The position numbers and the translations under genes are program-made. A DNA stretch of 64,000 nt from Sediminibacterium sp. UBA657 (GTDB lineage: Bacteria; Bacteroidota; Bacteroidia; Chitinophagales; Chitinophagaceae), in assembly GCA_002299885.1 (NCBI GenBank), contig DBOB01000016.1:47797-111796 (forward strand), given 5' to 3'. The notes beneath the pieces are model-generated. The model was not told the DNA's origin and did no database searches. It worked only from the letters and a program-made list of their open reading frames with translations. Positions 26,312 through 33,926 of this stretch are shown here, piece by piece (the first letter of the stretch is position 1; every line of letters begins with the position of its first letter).

Positions 26312-27061
26312 TTATTGTATACCCAATAACTCCACTTCAAAAATCAAAGTAGAACCTGGTCCAATCACTGGTCCAGCAGAACGTTCACCGTATGCCAATT
26401 CAGAAGGAATGAATAATTTCCATTTACTTCCAACTGTCATTAACTGTAAAGCTTCCTGCCATCCTTTAATTACCCCATTTAATGGGAAACTGATTGGCTC
26501 GCCTCTGTTTACTGAGCTGTCAAATATTTCTCCGGTGATTAAAGTGCCGTGGTAATGACATTTAACTGTGTTCTTTAAAGTAGGCTTAGCGGTATCAGTT
26601 CCAGCAACCATAACTTCATATTGTAAGCCATTGCTTAAACGAACCACACCTGGTCTTTTTGCATTTTCTGCTAAAAATGCAGCGCCTGCTGCACGATTGA
26701 TAGCGATTTTTTCTGTACTCATTTTATCTTGGTAGTTTTTGATACATATATCTAATAAGCTATCTGGAATTAATGATTTAACATTCACACCAGTAGCCAT
26801 TCCTTTATTGAACATGGCAACATTGACATCTTGCAAGCCCTGCGATCTTAGACTTTGTCCAATTCTCAAACCTAAAGCATATGAAGCACTGTCTTTTGCA
26901 TTCTTAAAAACTACAGTTGTACTTGTAGGTTTAGGTGCCACCGGCTTGGTTGCCACTTTCTTAAGCGCTACAGTAGGCTTCACTGGAGCCAATGGTTTTG
27001 TTTGTGCCCAGCTTATAACTGTGATAAAAGTTGCTAAGGCTAAAAATATAGATTTTTTCAT
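26312..27061 (-). CDS. FKBP-type peptidyl-prolyl cis-trans isomerase, periplasmic
   Basis: A 249-residue protein with signal peptide (cleaved near SWAQ, residue 20) and a Pro/Lys/Ala-rich linker. The FkpA/Mip-like N-terminal dimerisation domain (DSASYALGLRIGQSLRSQG, about residues 57-75) precedes the C-terminal FKBP domain with VKCHYHGTLITGEIFDSS, PISFPLNGVIKGWQEAL and IPSELAYGERSAG (about residues 162-240). It assists folding of envelope proteins. It has its own promoter; 86 nt separate it from the downstream beta-lactamase-like gene. Confidence 0.93.
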   Translation of the reverse strand: MKKSIFLALATFITVISWAQTKPLAPVKPTVALKKVATKPVAPKPTSTTVVFKNAKDSASYALGLRIGQSLRSQGLQDVNVAMFNKGMATGVNVKSLIPDSLLDICIKNYQDKMSTEKIAINRAAGAAFLAENAKRPGVVRLSNGLQYEVMVAGTDTAKPTLKNTVKCHYHGTLITGEIFDSSVNRGEPISFPLNGVIKGWQEALQLMTVGSKWKLFIPSELAYGERSAGPVIGPGSTLIFEVELLGIQ

Positions 27062-27086
27062 CTTGAGGATATTCGAATTTAGACCT

Positions 27087-27094
27087 CAAAAATA
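27087..27094 (-). promoter_or_regulatory. Bacteroidota promoter for the FKBP gene
   Basis: The minus strand reads TATTTTTG (TAnnTTTG) 25 nt before the ATG; a TTG at 27117-27119 lies about 22 nt upstream as the -33 element. Confidence 0.6.
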
Positions 27095-27177
27095 CATCAG
27101 AATCACGTTATATTTTCAAGAAATACTGAATTTTGCACCTTATTTTACACTATTTAACACAAATTTGAAGGAAGTCC

Positions 27178-27185
27178 TAACTTTG
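27178..27185 (+). promoter_or_regulatory. Bacteroidota -7 element (TAACTTTG) for the YHS lipoprotein
   Basis: Perfect TAnnTTTG, 14 nt before the ATG at 27200. Confidence 0.6.
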
Positions 27186-27199
27186 TAAAAATTTTCATT

Positions 27200-27532
27200 A
27201 TGAATAAATCAATCAAAACAAGCTTAGGCTTGTTGGCCGTTTGTGGTAGTATTTTTTTAATGGCTTGTGGTGGTAATAGTACACCCACAACAGAGACTAC
27301 AAGCAGTTCGATGGATAGCACTGTCACTGCAGCTACAGAAGATTCAGTGATCAGCTACGACATCAGCTTAGTGGACAACAAAAAAGATCCAACATGTGGT
27401 ATGCCGGTGACTGCGGGCATAAGCGACACTGCGCATTATGACAATAAAGTATTAGGGTTTTGCTCAGCAGGATGTAAGGAAGAATTCTTAAAAAATCCGA
27501 AAGCGAATATTGCAGCCGCAGAAATGAAATAA
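27200..27532 (+). CDS. YHS-domain lipoprotein
   Basis: A 110-residue lipoprotein: signal ending FLMACGG (Cys23), a Ser/Thr-rich linker, then a YHS domain (DPTCGMPV and GFCSAGCKEEFLKNP). The three cysteines of the YHS fold, found in heavy-metal transporters and copper or heme-related proteins, are present. Probably a periplasmic metal-binding or metal-handing protein; the metal is not determinable. It is monocistronic between its own promoter and a bidirectional terminator. Confidence 0.88.
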   Translation: MNKSIKTSLGLLAVCGSIFLMACGGNSTPTTETTSSSMDSTVTAATEDSVISYDISLVDNKKDPTCGMPVTAGISDTAHYDNKVLGFCSAGCKEEFLKNPKANIAAAEMK

Positions 27533-27550
27533 TACTTGCAGCTTCAAAAT

Positions 27551-27587
27551 TAAAAATGCCCCAGACGAATCATTGGGGCATTTTTAA
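27551..27587. terminator. Intrinsic terminator, bidirectional
   Basis: AAAAATGCCCCA pairs with TGGGGCATTTTT across a 10-nt loop, between the convergent YHS and SNF2 genes. Confidence 0.9.
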
Positions 27588-27602
27588 TTTAAAATCTTTC
27601 TA

Positions 27603-30600
27603 TTAACTAAATAAGTAATTGATATCGTCCTTGGTTAGGGACTTTATAAATCCATCTTCATCAGAGATTAATTCTTTTGCAAGGGATCTTTTTCGATCTT
27701 GTAGTTTCAAAATTTTATCTTCCACGGTATCATTACAAATCATACGATAAGCAAAGATATTTTTTGTTTGTCCAATACGATGCGTTCTGTCAATGGCTTG
27801 TTGCTCTACCGCTGGGTTCCACCAAGGATCTACGATATACACATAATCCGCAGCAGTTAAGTTAAGACCAACTCCTCCTGCTTTTAAAGAGATTAAGAAA
27901 ACGCGACAATTAGGGTCATTTTGGAAACGCTCAATTGCTTTTTCTCTTTCTTGGATCGTGCTACTTCCATCAAAATATTCATGGTCTATGCCCAATTTTG
28001 TTAAGGCTTCTCTGATTAATCCTAGCATGCCCAGGAATTGTGAAAAGACCAAGGCCTTATGCTCACCTATATTTTCTGCAATCTCACGCGTTAATTCTTC
28101 CAACTTAACGGACTCGTTTGGATAAGATTCATCTTTGATAATAGCAGGACTGTCACAGATTTGACGCAATTTCATCAAGCCTTGTAAGATAGACAATTGT
28201 GCTTTCTGCACACCTTTTTCTTCTACCAGTCCCATTAATTTATCTCTGTAATCATTTCTGTAGGCTTCGTAAATTTTACGTTGCGCTGCTCCCATTTCGC
28301 AGTATAAAACCATCTCTTGTTTTTCTGGCAAATCCTTTGCCACCTGCTCTTTAGTTCTTCTTAGAATAAATGGGAAAACAAATTTTCGTAAATGCTCTTT
28401 TTGTTCTTTCTCATCAAACTTGTCAATTGGCATTGAAAAATTATGCTTAAAATATTCCACCGAACCCAACATACCAGGATTCAAGAAATTCATTTGCGCA
28501 TAAATATCAAAAGTATTGTTCTGCAAAGGCGTACCACTCAAACAAAGTTTATTGCCCGCATTTAGCAAGCATGCTGCTTTAGTCACTTTACTTGTTGGAT
28601 TTTTAATTGCCTGGCTTTCATCCAAAATCACATAATCAAATTGCACTTCAACAAAGTTTTTGATATCACTTCTTAAAGTACCATAAGTCGTAATGATCAC
28701 TTCCACAGAGCCATCTGTTAATTTAGATTTATTTCTTGTGCCACCATGGTGAATCATAAAACTCAAACTTGGTGTAAATTTCTTCAATTCATTTTGCCAG
28801 TTAAATAACAAAGTCGTTGGACAAACCACCAAGGCCAATAACTTGCCTTGTTTTTCCTTTAAATGTTGTAGGAAGGAAAGTGTTTGAATGGTTTTACCCA
28901 ATCCCATGTCATCTGCCAAGATCCCACCCCAGCCTACATCGTGTAAATAATTCAACCATTGGAATCCACTGGTTTGGTAGGGACGTAAAATTGGATCTAA
29001 ATGCGCTGGAGGTTGCACATCGGCGATGGTATAATGTTCTCTAATTTTTTCAAATTTGCCTTCTAATTGAAAAATCAATTCCTCTTCGTCTCTTTGTTGA
29101 TATAACTCATCCAAAACAGAGAAATGGTATTTACTCAATTTTAAATTATCTGACTTACCCTCACCTACTTTAAATAACAAAGCATATTTGTTCAACCATT
29201 GCTCTGGCAATACACCAAGGCTGCCATCTTTTAAAGGGACAAACTGTTGCTTATTCATCAACATCGTCTTGATGTCTTGTATACTTACTTTTTGTTCGCC
29301 AAATGAGATTTCTACTTTTGCGTCAAACCAATCCGTGTTGCTACTAATGTATAATCGAGTCGTTGGCTTAGCAGTATTGAATTTAAATTGCTTTAATTGT
29401 TCCGTACCAAACAATGGAATTTGTTTTTCCTTTAAAGTATCAATGAATAAAAAGAACCAATTATTTTTTAATACTTCGGCACCTTTTAAGGCCAATACAT
29501 TGCCCTCATTGGGTCTTATAAATCCAGAATGGAGTTGTTCAATAATTCCAACCAATTGTCGCTCTGCTGCTAAATCACGCTCAAGAATCATTAATTTATC
29601 TCCTACTTGTTGAATTACAGATGGGCCATCTTCTTTTTGTACCACAATATCTTCGTAGACAAACAAAGGTTCAAAAAATAAATAGTCCCCATTTTCTTTC
29701 AATAGAATTTGTAATTGAGGCTTAACACCTTTCACTTTTTCTTGGGTCACATGATCCAATGCAACGGTATAATTCTTAGATAAAGGCAATAATGTTGACT
29801 GTAGATAATTAGGCCATTCTTTTGCAGACACTTTTTGATGTCCACTTGGTAAAAATTGTTCTACCCAATGTAGGTCTGTTTTATTTTTCCAACAGAAGAA
29901 CAACTGGTCTTGTTGGAATAAAAAATACGACTTGGCATGGTTGTCCACTAAATCAACAGGGCCAGATGGTAATAAAACCTGTGCATGCACTGTATAATCT
30001 TCCCCTATCTTCTCTACTTTAAAACTTGGTTGAACAGGATAAAAACCCAATTCTGCTTTTACTAAATTGGCTGTGGTGAAATTTTTATTGTGTCCTAGGA
30101 AAAAAGTAAATGGGTGCTCTGATAATTCACGCCATAATTTTTCCATTTTTGGATGCAAGTATTCTTGCATTAAATCCTTAGTCTCATCGGGTAAACTAGC
30201 TTCGTCTGTGTGCACAATTGTGTCCCAGATACCTTGAAATGGAGAATTCTTATTCAAGTATTTAGCCGTCTCTACCGGTTGTAATTTTCTCACTGATTGC
30301 AATAAGGTTTTATCGTCCTCATTCATATCATATGGTGTGACAAATTTTAAAATATCAATCTTTTCTACCTTACTTAAATATTTTGTTTCTGATTCATCTG
30401 CCTCGCCTCTTACTATATGGAACGAAACATAGGGATAAGTATGCGCGTCTTCTTGAATGACTAAACCATAACGCTGAATCGTTTTTTCAGCTCCTTTTAA
30501 ACTGGTATCATCTGTATCAGATGAATCTGCCTTTTTATTAGGCACCGTGAATCGATGCAGTTCTATCGGAGCCGCTTTGGTAACAGCTTCACCGCCATTT

Positions 30601-31391
30601 ACACGCTGGATACTTGTATCAAGTACTTTTAAAAATGGCTTACTATCATGGTAAGTAAATTCAAATTTATCTTTAAGATCATCTGCAAGGCTGTAGCCAT
30701 ACAAAGCCAATAACTTATTTTTTTCTCTGTCCCAGTTTCTGATGGTCTCAAAATATTCTGCCCCTTTTAATTGAAACAATTGTAATAGTAACATTGTTTT
30801 ATGAATACATAAAGGATAAGCAGTCTCAGATAAGCAATCACATGAAGTATCAAAAAAACGTTCTTCATTTTTTTGAATAATCAAATGATGCGTCTTGCCA
30901 TCCATATCTATCTCTGCAACCACTTTTTCATTTTCACTCGAAAGAATATGTGGACGAATTGTTTTTAATGTTTGCTCTGCCTGATCAAATGTATCAGCAG
31001 AACATAGCATTTTAATCGATTTTAAATCGATGGCTTTTGTTCTAAGTAAAGTATGTGTTGTTTTATAAGAAGCAGCTTGGTATTCCAATTGATTCTTATC
31101 CAATAAATCTTGTATGAAAAATAAAGCAGCTGCTTTATGTCTACAAACTTCAGATAAATTATATGGACATCCACACCTTAGTGATAAGGTTGAAGCAGAA
31201 GTAAAATTTTCAATGGTTACTTTATAATAAGTACTATACCCGTCATCCTTAACGCGACAATGAATGTTGCCAATCATTGGATCGAATTTGATCAATTCGA
31301 TATTTTTTAATGCAAAAATGCGTTTACCACGACGTATCACTTCTTCAGTGCCGTAACTATAAATATGTTTAACAAGATAGGGTAGTGCCAT
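27603..31391 (-). CDS. SNF2/Rad54-like helicase with SWIM zinc fingers
   Basis: A 1262-residue ATP-dependent DNA translocase. The N-terminal SWIM finger (CGCPYNLSEVCRHK, CxC-x8-CxH, about residues 73-86) is followed by a second CxC...CxH cluster (CDCLSETAYPLCIHK, about residues 183-197). The C-terminal 450 residues carry the SNF2 motor: motif I DDMGLGKT (about residue 825), motif II DESQ, LSGTPLQNN, then helicase C with GGVGLNLTAADYV and DRTHRIGQ. Such proteins are widespread in bacteria, with a presumed role in transcription recycling or repair. It is monocistronic with its own promoter. Confidence 0.95.
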   Translation of the reverse strand: MALPYLVKHIYSYGTEEVIRRGKRIFALKNIELIKFDPMIGNIHCRVKDDGYSTYYKVTIENFTSASTLSLRCGCPYNLSEVCRHKAAALFFIQDLLDKNQLEYQAASYKTTHTLLRTKAIDLKSIKMLCSADTFDQAEQTLKTIRPHILSSENEKVVAEIDMDGKTHHLIIQKNEERFFDTSCDCLSETAYPLCIHKTMLLLQLFQLKGAEYFETIRNWDREKNKLLALYGYSLADDLKDKFEFTYHDSKPFLKVLDTSIQRVNGGEAVTKAAPIELHRFTVPNKKADSSDTDDTSLKGAEKTIQRYGLVIQEDAHTYPYVSFHIVRGEADESETKYLSKVEKIDILKFVTPYDMNEDDKTLLQSVRKLQPVETAKYLNKNSPFQGIWDTIVHTDEASLPDETKDLMQEYLHPKMEKLWRELSEHPFTFFLGHNKNFTTANLVKAELGFYPVQPSFKVEKIGEDYTVHAQVLLPSGPVDLVDNHAKSYFLFQQDQLFFCWKNKTDLHWVEQFLPSGHQKVSAKEWPNYLQSTLLPLSKNYTVALDHVTQEKVKGVKPQLQILLKENGDYLFFEPLFVYEDIVVQKEDGPSVIQQVGDKLMILERDLAAERQLVGIIEQLHSGFIRPNEGNVLALKGAEVLKNNWFFLFIDTLKEKQIPLFGTEQLKQFKFNTAKPTTRLYISSNTDWFDAKVEISFGEQKVSIQDIKTMLMNKQQFVPLKDGSLGVLPEQWLNKYALLFKVGEGKSDNLKLSKYHFSVLDELYQQRDEEELIFQLEGKFEKIREHYTIADVQPPAHLDPILRPYQTSGFQWLNYLHDVGWGGILADDMGLGKTIQTLSFLQHLKEKQGKLLALVVCPTTLLFNWQNELKKFTPSLSFMIHHGGTRNKSKLTDGSVEVIITTYGTLRSDIKNFVEVQFDYVILDESQAIKNPTSKVTKAACLLNAGNKLCLSGTPLQNNTFDIYAQMNFLNPGMLGSVEYFKHNFSMPIDKFDEKEQKEHLRKFVFPFILRRTKEQVAKDLPEKQEMVLYCEMGAAQRKIYEAYRNDYRDKLMGLVEEKGVQKAQLSILQGLMKLRQICDSPAIIKDESYPNESVKLEELTREIAENIGEHKALVFSQFLGMLGLIREALTKLGIDHEYFDGSSTIQEREKAIERFQNDPNCRVFLISLKAGGVGLNLTAADYVYIVDPWWNPAVEQQAIDRTHRIGQTKNIFAYRMICNDTVEDKILKLQDRKRSLAKELISDEDGFIKSLTKDDINYLFS

Positions 31392-31432
31392 AATTAAAAA
31401 TGCAAATTACCCTCTCCAAAAAGGGCAATTTG

Positions 31433-31440
31433 CAAATGTA
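31433..31440 (-). promoter_or_regulatory. Bacteroidota -7 element for the SNF2 gene
   Basis: The minus strand reads TACATTTG (TAnnTTTG), 41 nt before the ATG at 31391. Confidence 0.5.
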
Positions 31441-31468
31441 CAACTTCTTGGGCTATTTTAGGGAAAAA

Positions 31469-32206
31469 CTAACCTTGGTTTACCAAAGCGCCACTTTTGA
31501 AAATAGGTAAAGAAGGGGCAATATCCTTGGTCACACAATACAACATATCGTCTTCTAAGCCATAGGCAGCCAAACGATGCCAATGGGTCACTGTTTTAAT
31601 ATATTCAGATAAATTAGCCTTGTTTTGATTGTACAATTGATTGGCCATAAAACTGCTGTCGCAATGTATGGTAAAATGGTCCTTTATTTCCTCAATCACG
31701 GCACCCGCAAATAGCGCATCTTCTATATTAAAACGGTTCTTCCATCCCGAGCAACCCAAAATAACCGGCGCATTTTGTGCTTTTAAAAATTCCACTACTT
31801 TAGTGAAATTTGGAAAAGATCCAGTAATGATTTCTTTTGCCCCTTGATTCAATGCCATATGTAACAACTTAGTGCCATTGGTCGTGGTAATCACTAGTGT
31901 TTTATTTTCAATAAATGACCTTGGGTATTCGGAAGGAGAGTTACCATAGGCTAAACCAGGAATAATTTTTCCATCACGTTCCCCTGCAGTAATCCCACCT
32001 GTTTGTTTACCCATCTCGATACAATGCTCTGCAGAATCTACTGGGATAATTTTTGAAGCCCCATTGAACAATGCAGTCGCCATTGTAGAGGTTGCTCTAA
32101 AGACATCTATAATCACTACAACACTATCTTTAATTTCATAGAGTTCTAATAAAGACGGTGTAAGAATTGTATGTAAAGTTGGTTTCAATGTATCGTTTGT
32201 TTGCAT
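31469..32206 (-). CDS. comB: 2-phosphosulfolactate phosphatase (ComB family)
   Basis: A 245-residue member of the ComB family, which dephosphorylates 2-phosphosulfolactate to sulfolactate. Family blocks are VVIIDVFRATSTMATALFNGA (about residues 27-47), AGERDGKIIPG and TTTNGTKLLHMA. In methanogens this leads to coenzyme M; in bacteria the role is usually sulfolactate-linked or unknown, and no comA or comC neighbour is present. A TTG 9 nt upstream is in frame, but it overlaps the -7 element, so the ATG at 32206 is chosen. It lies downstream of ssb but has its own promoter. Confidence 0.88.
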   Translation of the reverse strand: MQTNDTLKPTLHTILTPSLLELYEIKDSVVVIIDVFRATSTMATALFNGASKIIPVDSAEHCIEMGKQTGGITAGERDGKIIPGLAYGNSPSEYPRSFIENKTLVITTTNGTKLLHMALNQGAKEIITGSFPNFTKVVEFLKAQNAPVILGCSGWKNRFNIEDALFAGAVIEEIKDHFTIHCDSSFMANQLYNQNKANLSEYIKTVTHWHRLAAYGLEDDMLYCVTKDIAPSLPIFKSGALVNQG

Positions 32207-32212
32207 AGGCGG

Positions 32213-32220
32213 CAAAGATA
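32213..32220 (-). promoter_or_regulatory. Bacteroidota -7 element for comB, leaderless spacing
   Basis: The minus strand reads TATCTTTG (TAnnTTTG), ending 6 nt before the comB ATG, so the mRNA probably starts at the start codon. Confidence 0.6.
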
Positions 32221-32234
32221 CAAATTGTAACCAT

Positions 32235-32591
32235 TTATTCAGTCTCTTTTGCGCTTTTTTGCTTGCTCAATAAAAGGATTTCATTCAATACAATTTCTGA
32301 TACTGTTCTTTTTACATCTTGCTTATCCGTGTAAGTATTATTCACCAAACGGCCTTCTATTGCAAGCTCCTGGCCTTTTTGTAAATTTTTTTCGGCATAG
32401 TCTGCAAGCTTGGACCAAGCAACTAAATTAAACCACTGCGTGTCATCCTGCCACTCCCCTTCTGCATTTTTAAACCCATCATTGACGGCTAAACTTAATT
32501 GTGCTAGCTTTTTATTTTCGTCAAATACTTTGATTTCAGGATTGGCACCTAAATGTCCAATCAACTGTACTTTGTTTTTCATTCCTTTCAT
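32235..32591 (-). CDS. ssb: Single-stranded DNA-binding protein, short form
   Basis: OB-fold SSB with MKNKVQLIGHLGANPEIK at the start and WFNLVAWSKLADYAEKNLQKGQELAIEGRL in the middle. The protein ends KQKSAKETE soon after the OB fold, so it lacks the long linker and acidic DDxIPF-type tip that recruits repair enzymes. It may be a second, specialised SSB or a PriB-like variant. An upstream TTG (32615) extends the frame, but the ATG at 32591 (MKGMKNK) fits the family better; the ATG at 32582 is also possible. comB lies 28 nt downstream with its own promoter. Confidence 0.85.
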   Translation of the reverse strand: MKGMKNKVQLIGHLGANPEIKVFDENKKLAQLSLAVNDGFKNAEGEWQDDTQWFNLVAWSKLADYAEKNLQKGQELAIEGRLVNNTYTDKQDVKRTVSEIVLNEILLLSKQKSAKETE

Positions 32592-32660
32592 AACGGTATA
32601 TTTATTTGATTTCAAAAATGCAACTTAACTACAGATGATTTTCGAGTATTTACCGCATAA

Positions 32661-32684
32661 AAAAGGGGGCGAATTGCCCCCTAT
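32661..32684 (-). terminator. Intrinsic terminator after gcvT
   Basis: AGGGGGC-GAATT-GCCCCCT: a 7-bp G/C stem; on the minus strand it is followed by T6, fitting termination of gcvT transcription. Confidence 0.85.
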
Positions 32685-32738
32685 ATAATGATGATCATTA
32701 TCAAAGTATCCAATGATTCAAATCCATTTAATTTAAAA

Positions 32739-33833
32739 TTATTTAAAAGGAAACTTAACCACTTTTGCTTTCACTAAAGTATTTCTGATATCAATAAAGA
32801 TATCAGAATCAACTGCAGCATGGGCTGTAGCCACATAGCCCAAGCCAACTGCCTTGCCTAAGCTCGGCGCCTGCGTTCCAGATGTCACCACACCAATCGC
32901 ATCTCCTGCAGCGTTTTTAATTACATAATCATGCCTTGGAATACCGCGATCTATCATTTCAAATCCAACTAATTTTTTGGCAACACCAGCTGCTTTTTGA
33001 GCTGCTAAATTTTCTGAGTTGGTAAATGCTTTTGTGAATTTTGTAATCCATCCTAGTCCAGCTTCCAATGGACTAGTTGTATCATTGATATCATTTCCGT
33101 ATAAACAGAATCCCATTTCTAATCTCAATGTATCCCTTGCACCTAGTCCTATTGGTTTTAAACCAAATGCAGCACCAGCTTCAAATAATGCATCCCAAAC
33201 TTTATTCGCATTGTCATTCACGTCTTCAAAATAAATTTCTACACCACCAGATCCTGTATAACCTGTTGCACTAATCAATACATTATCTATGCCCAATAAG
33301 TCGCCTTTTACAAAACTATAATAAGGCAGGTTCAACACATCCATCTTGGTCATTGTTTGCACAATCTTAGTCGCGTTTGGACCTTGTACTGCCAATAGCG
33401 CTGTTTTAGCACTGATATTATGCATCTCTACCCCTTTGGTATTATAGCTACTAATCCAATTCCAATCTTTTTCGATATTGGAGGCATTCACCACCAACAT
33501 ATATACTTTGTTCTTTTCGACACAATACACCAACAAGTCGTCTACGATACCACCTGTGGTATTTGGTAAACAACTATACTGCGCTTTCCCATCTTCTAAT
33601 ACAGATGCATCATTACTTGTTACACGCTGGATTAAATCCAATGCATTTTCTCCTTTTAAAACAAACTCGCCCATATGACTCACATCAAATACACCAGCGC
33701 TATTTCTTACAGCGGCATGTTCATCATTGATACCTGTATAACTAATTGGCATATTGTAGCCTGCAAACGGCGCCATTTTCGCACCCAATGCAAGATGCTT
33801 ATGGGTAAATGGGGTGTTTAGTATTTCACTCAT
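32739..33833 (-). CDS. gcvT: Glycine cleavage system T protein (aminomethyltransferase)
   Basis: Transfers the aminomethyl carbon from lipoyl-H protein to tetrahydrofolate, releasing ammonia. The 364-residue length is typical. Family blocks are visible: AGYNMPISY, GVFDVSHMGEF (about residues 48-58), the folate-site Asp region VQRVTSND-like, ATGYTGSGGVEIYF (about residues 191-204) and GLGARDTLRLEMGFCLYGND (about residues 228-247). It is monocistronic between a clear promoter and a strong terminator. gcvH is 11 kb away and gcvP is absent from the window. Confidence 0.96.
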   Translation of the reverse strand: MSEILNTPFTHKHLALGAKMAPFAGYNMPISYTGINDEHAAVRNSAGVFDVSHMGEFVLKGENALDLIQRVTSNDASVLEDGKAQYSCLPNTTGGIVDDLLVYCVEKNKVYMLVVNASNIEKDWNWISSYNTKGVEMHNISAKTALLAVQGPNATKIVQTMTKMDVLNLPYYSFVKGDLLGIDNVLISATGYTGSGGVEIYFEDVNDNANKVWDALFEAGAAFGLKPIGLGARDTLRLEMGFCLYGNDINDTTSPLEAGLGWITKFTKAFTNSENLAAQKAAGVAKKLVGFEMIDRGIPRHDYVIKNAAGDAIGVVTSGTQAPSLGKAVGLGYVATAHAAVDSDIFIDIRNTLVKAKVVKFPFK

Positions 33834-33849
33834 CTTGAATAAATTTGGA

Positions 33850-33857
33850 CAAAGTTA
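33850..33857 (-). promoter_or_regulatory. Bacteroidota -7 element for gcvT
   Basis: The minus strand reads TAACTTTG (TAnnTTTG), 16 nt before the gcvT ATG. No glycine riboswitch fits in this short leader. Confidence 0.6.
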
Positions 33858-33870
33858 ACTAATAAATACA

Positions 33871-33896
33871 AACGCCCTTCTAGAAAGAAGGGCGTT
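33871..33896 (-). terminator. Intrinsic terminator after the PspC gene
   Basis: AACGCCCTTCT-AGAA-AGAAGGGCGTT: an 11-bp perfect stem with a 4-nt loop, 30 nt downstream of the PspC stop, with a T-rich tail on the minus strand. Confidence 0.85.
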
Positions 33897-33926
33897 TTAT
33901 CTTCACCAAATCAACAAAAAAACATT

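Noticed and set aside
28817..30022. Long open frames opposite the SNF2 gene and other genes
   Set aside because: They lack conserved features and overlap well-supported genes; low GC and codon bias make antisense frames open by chance.
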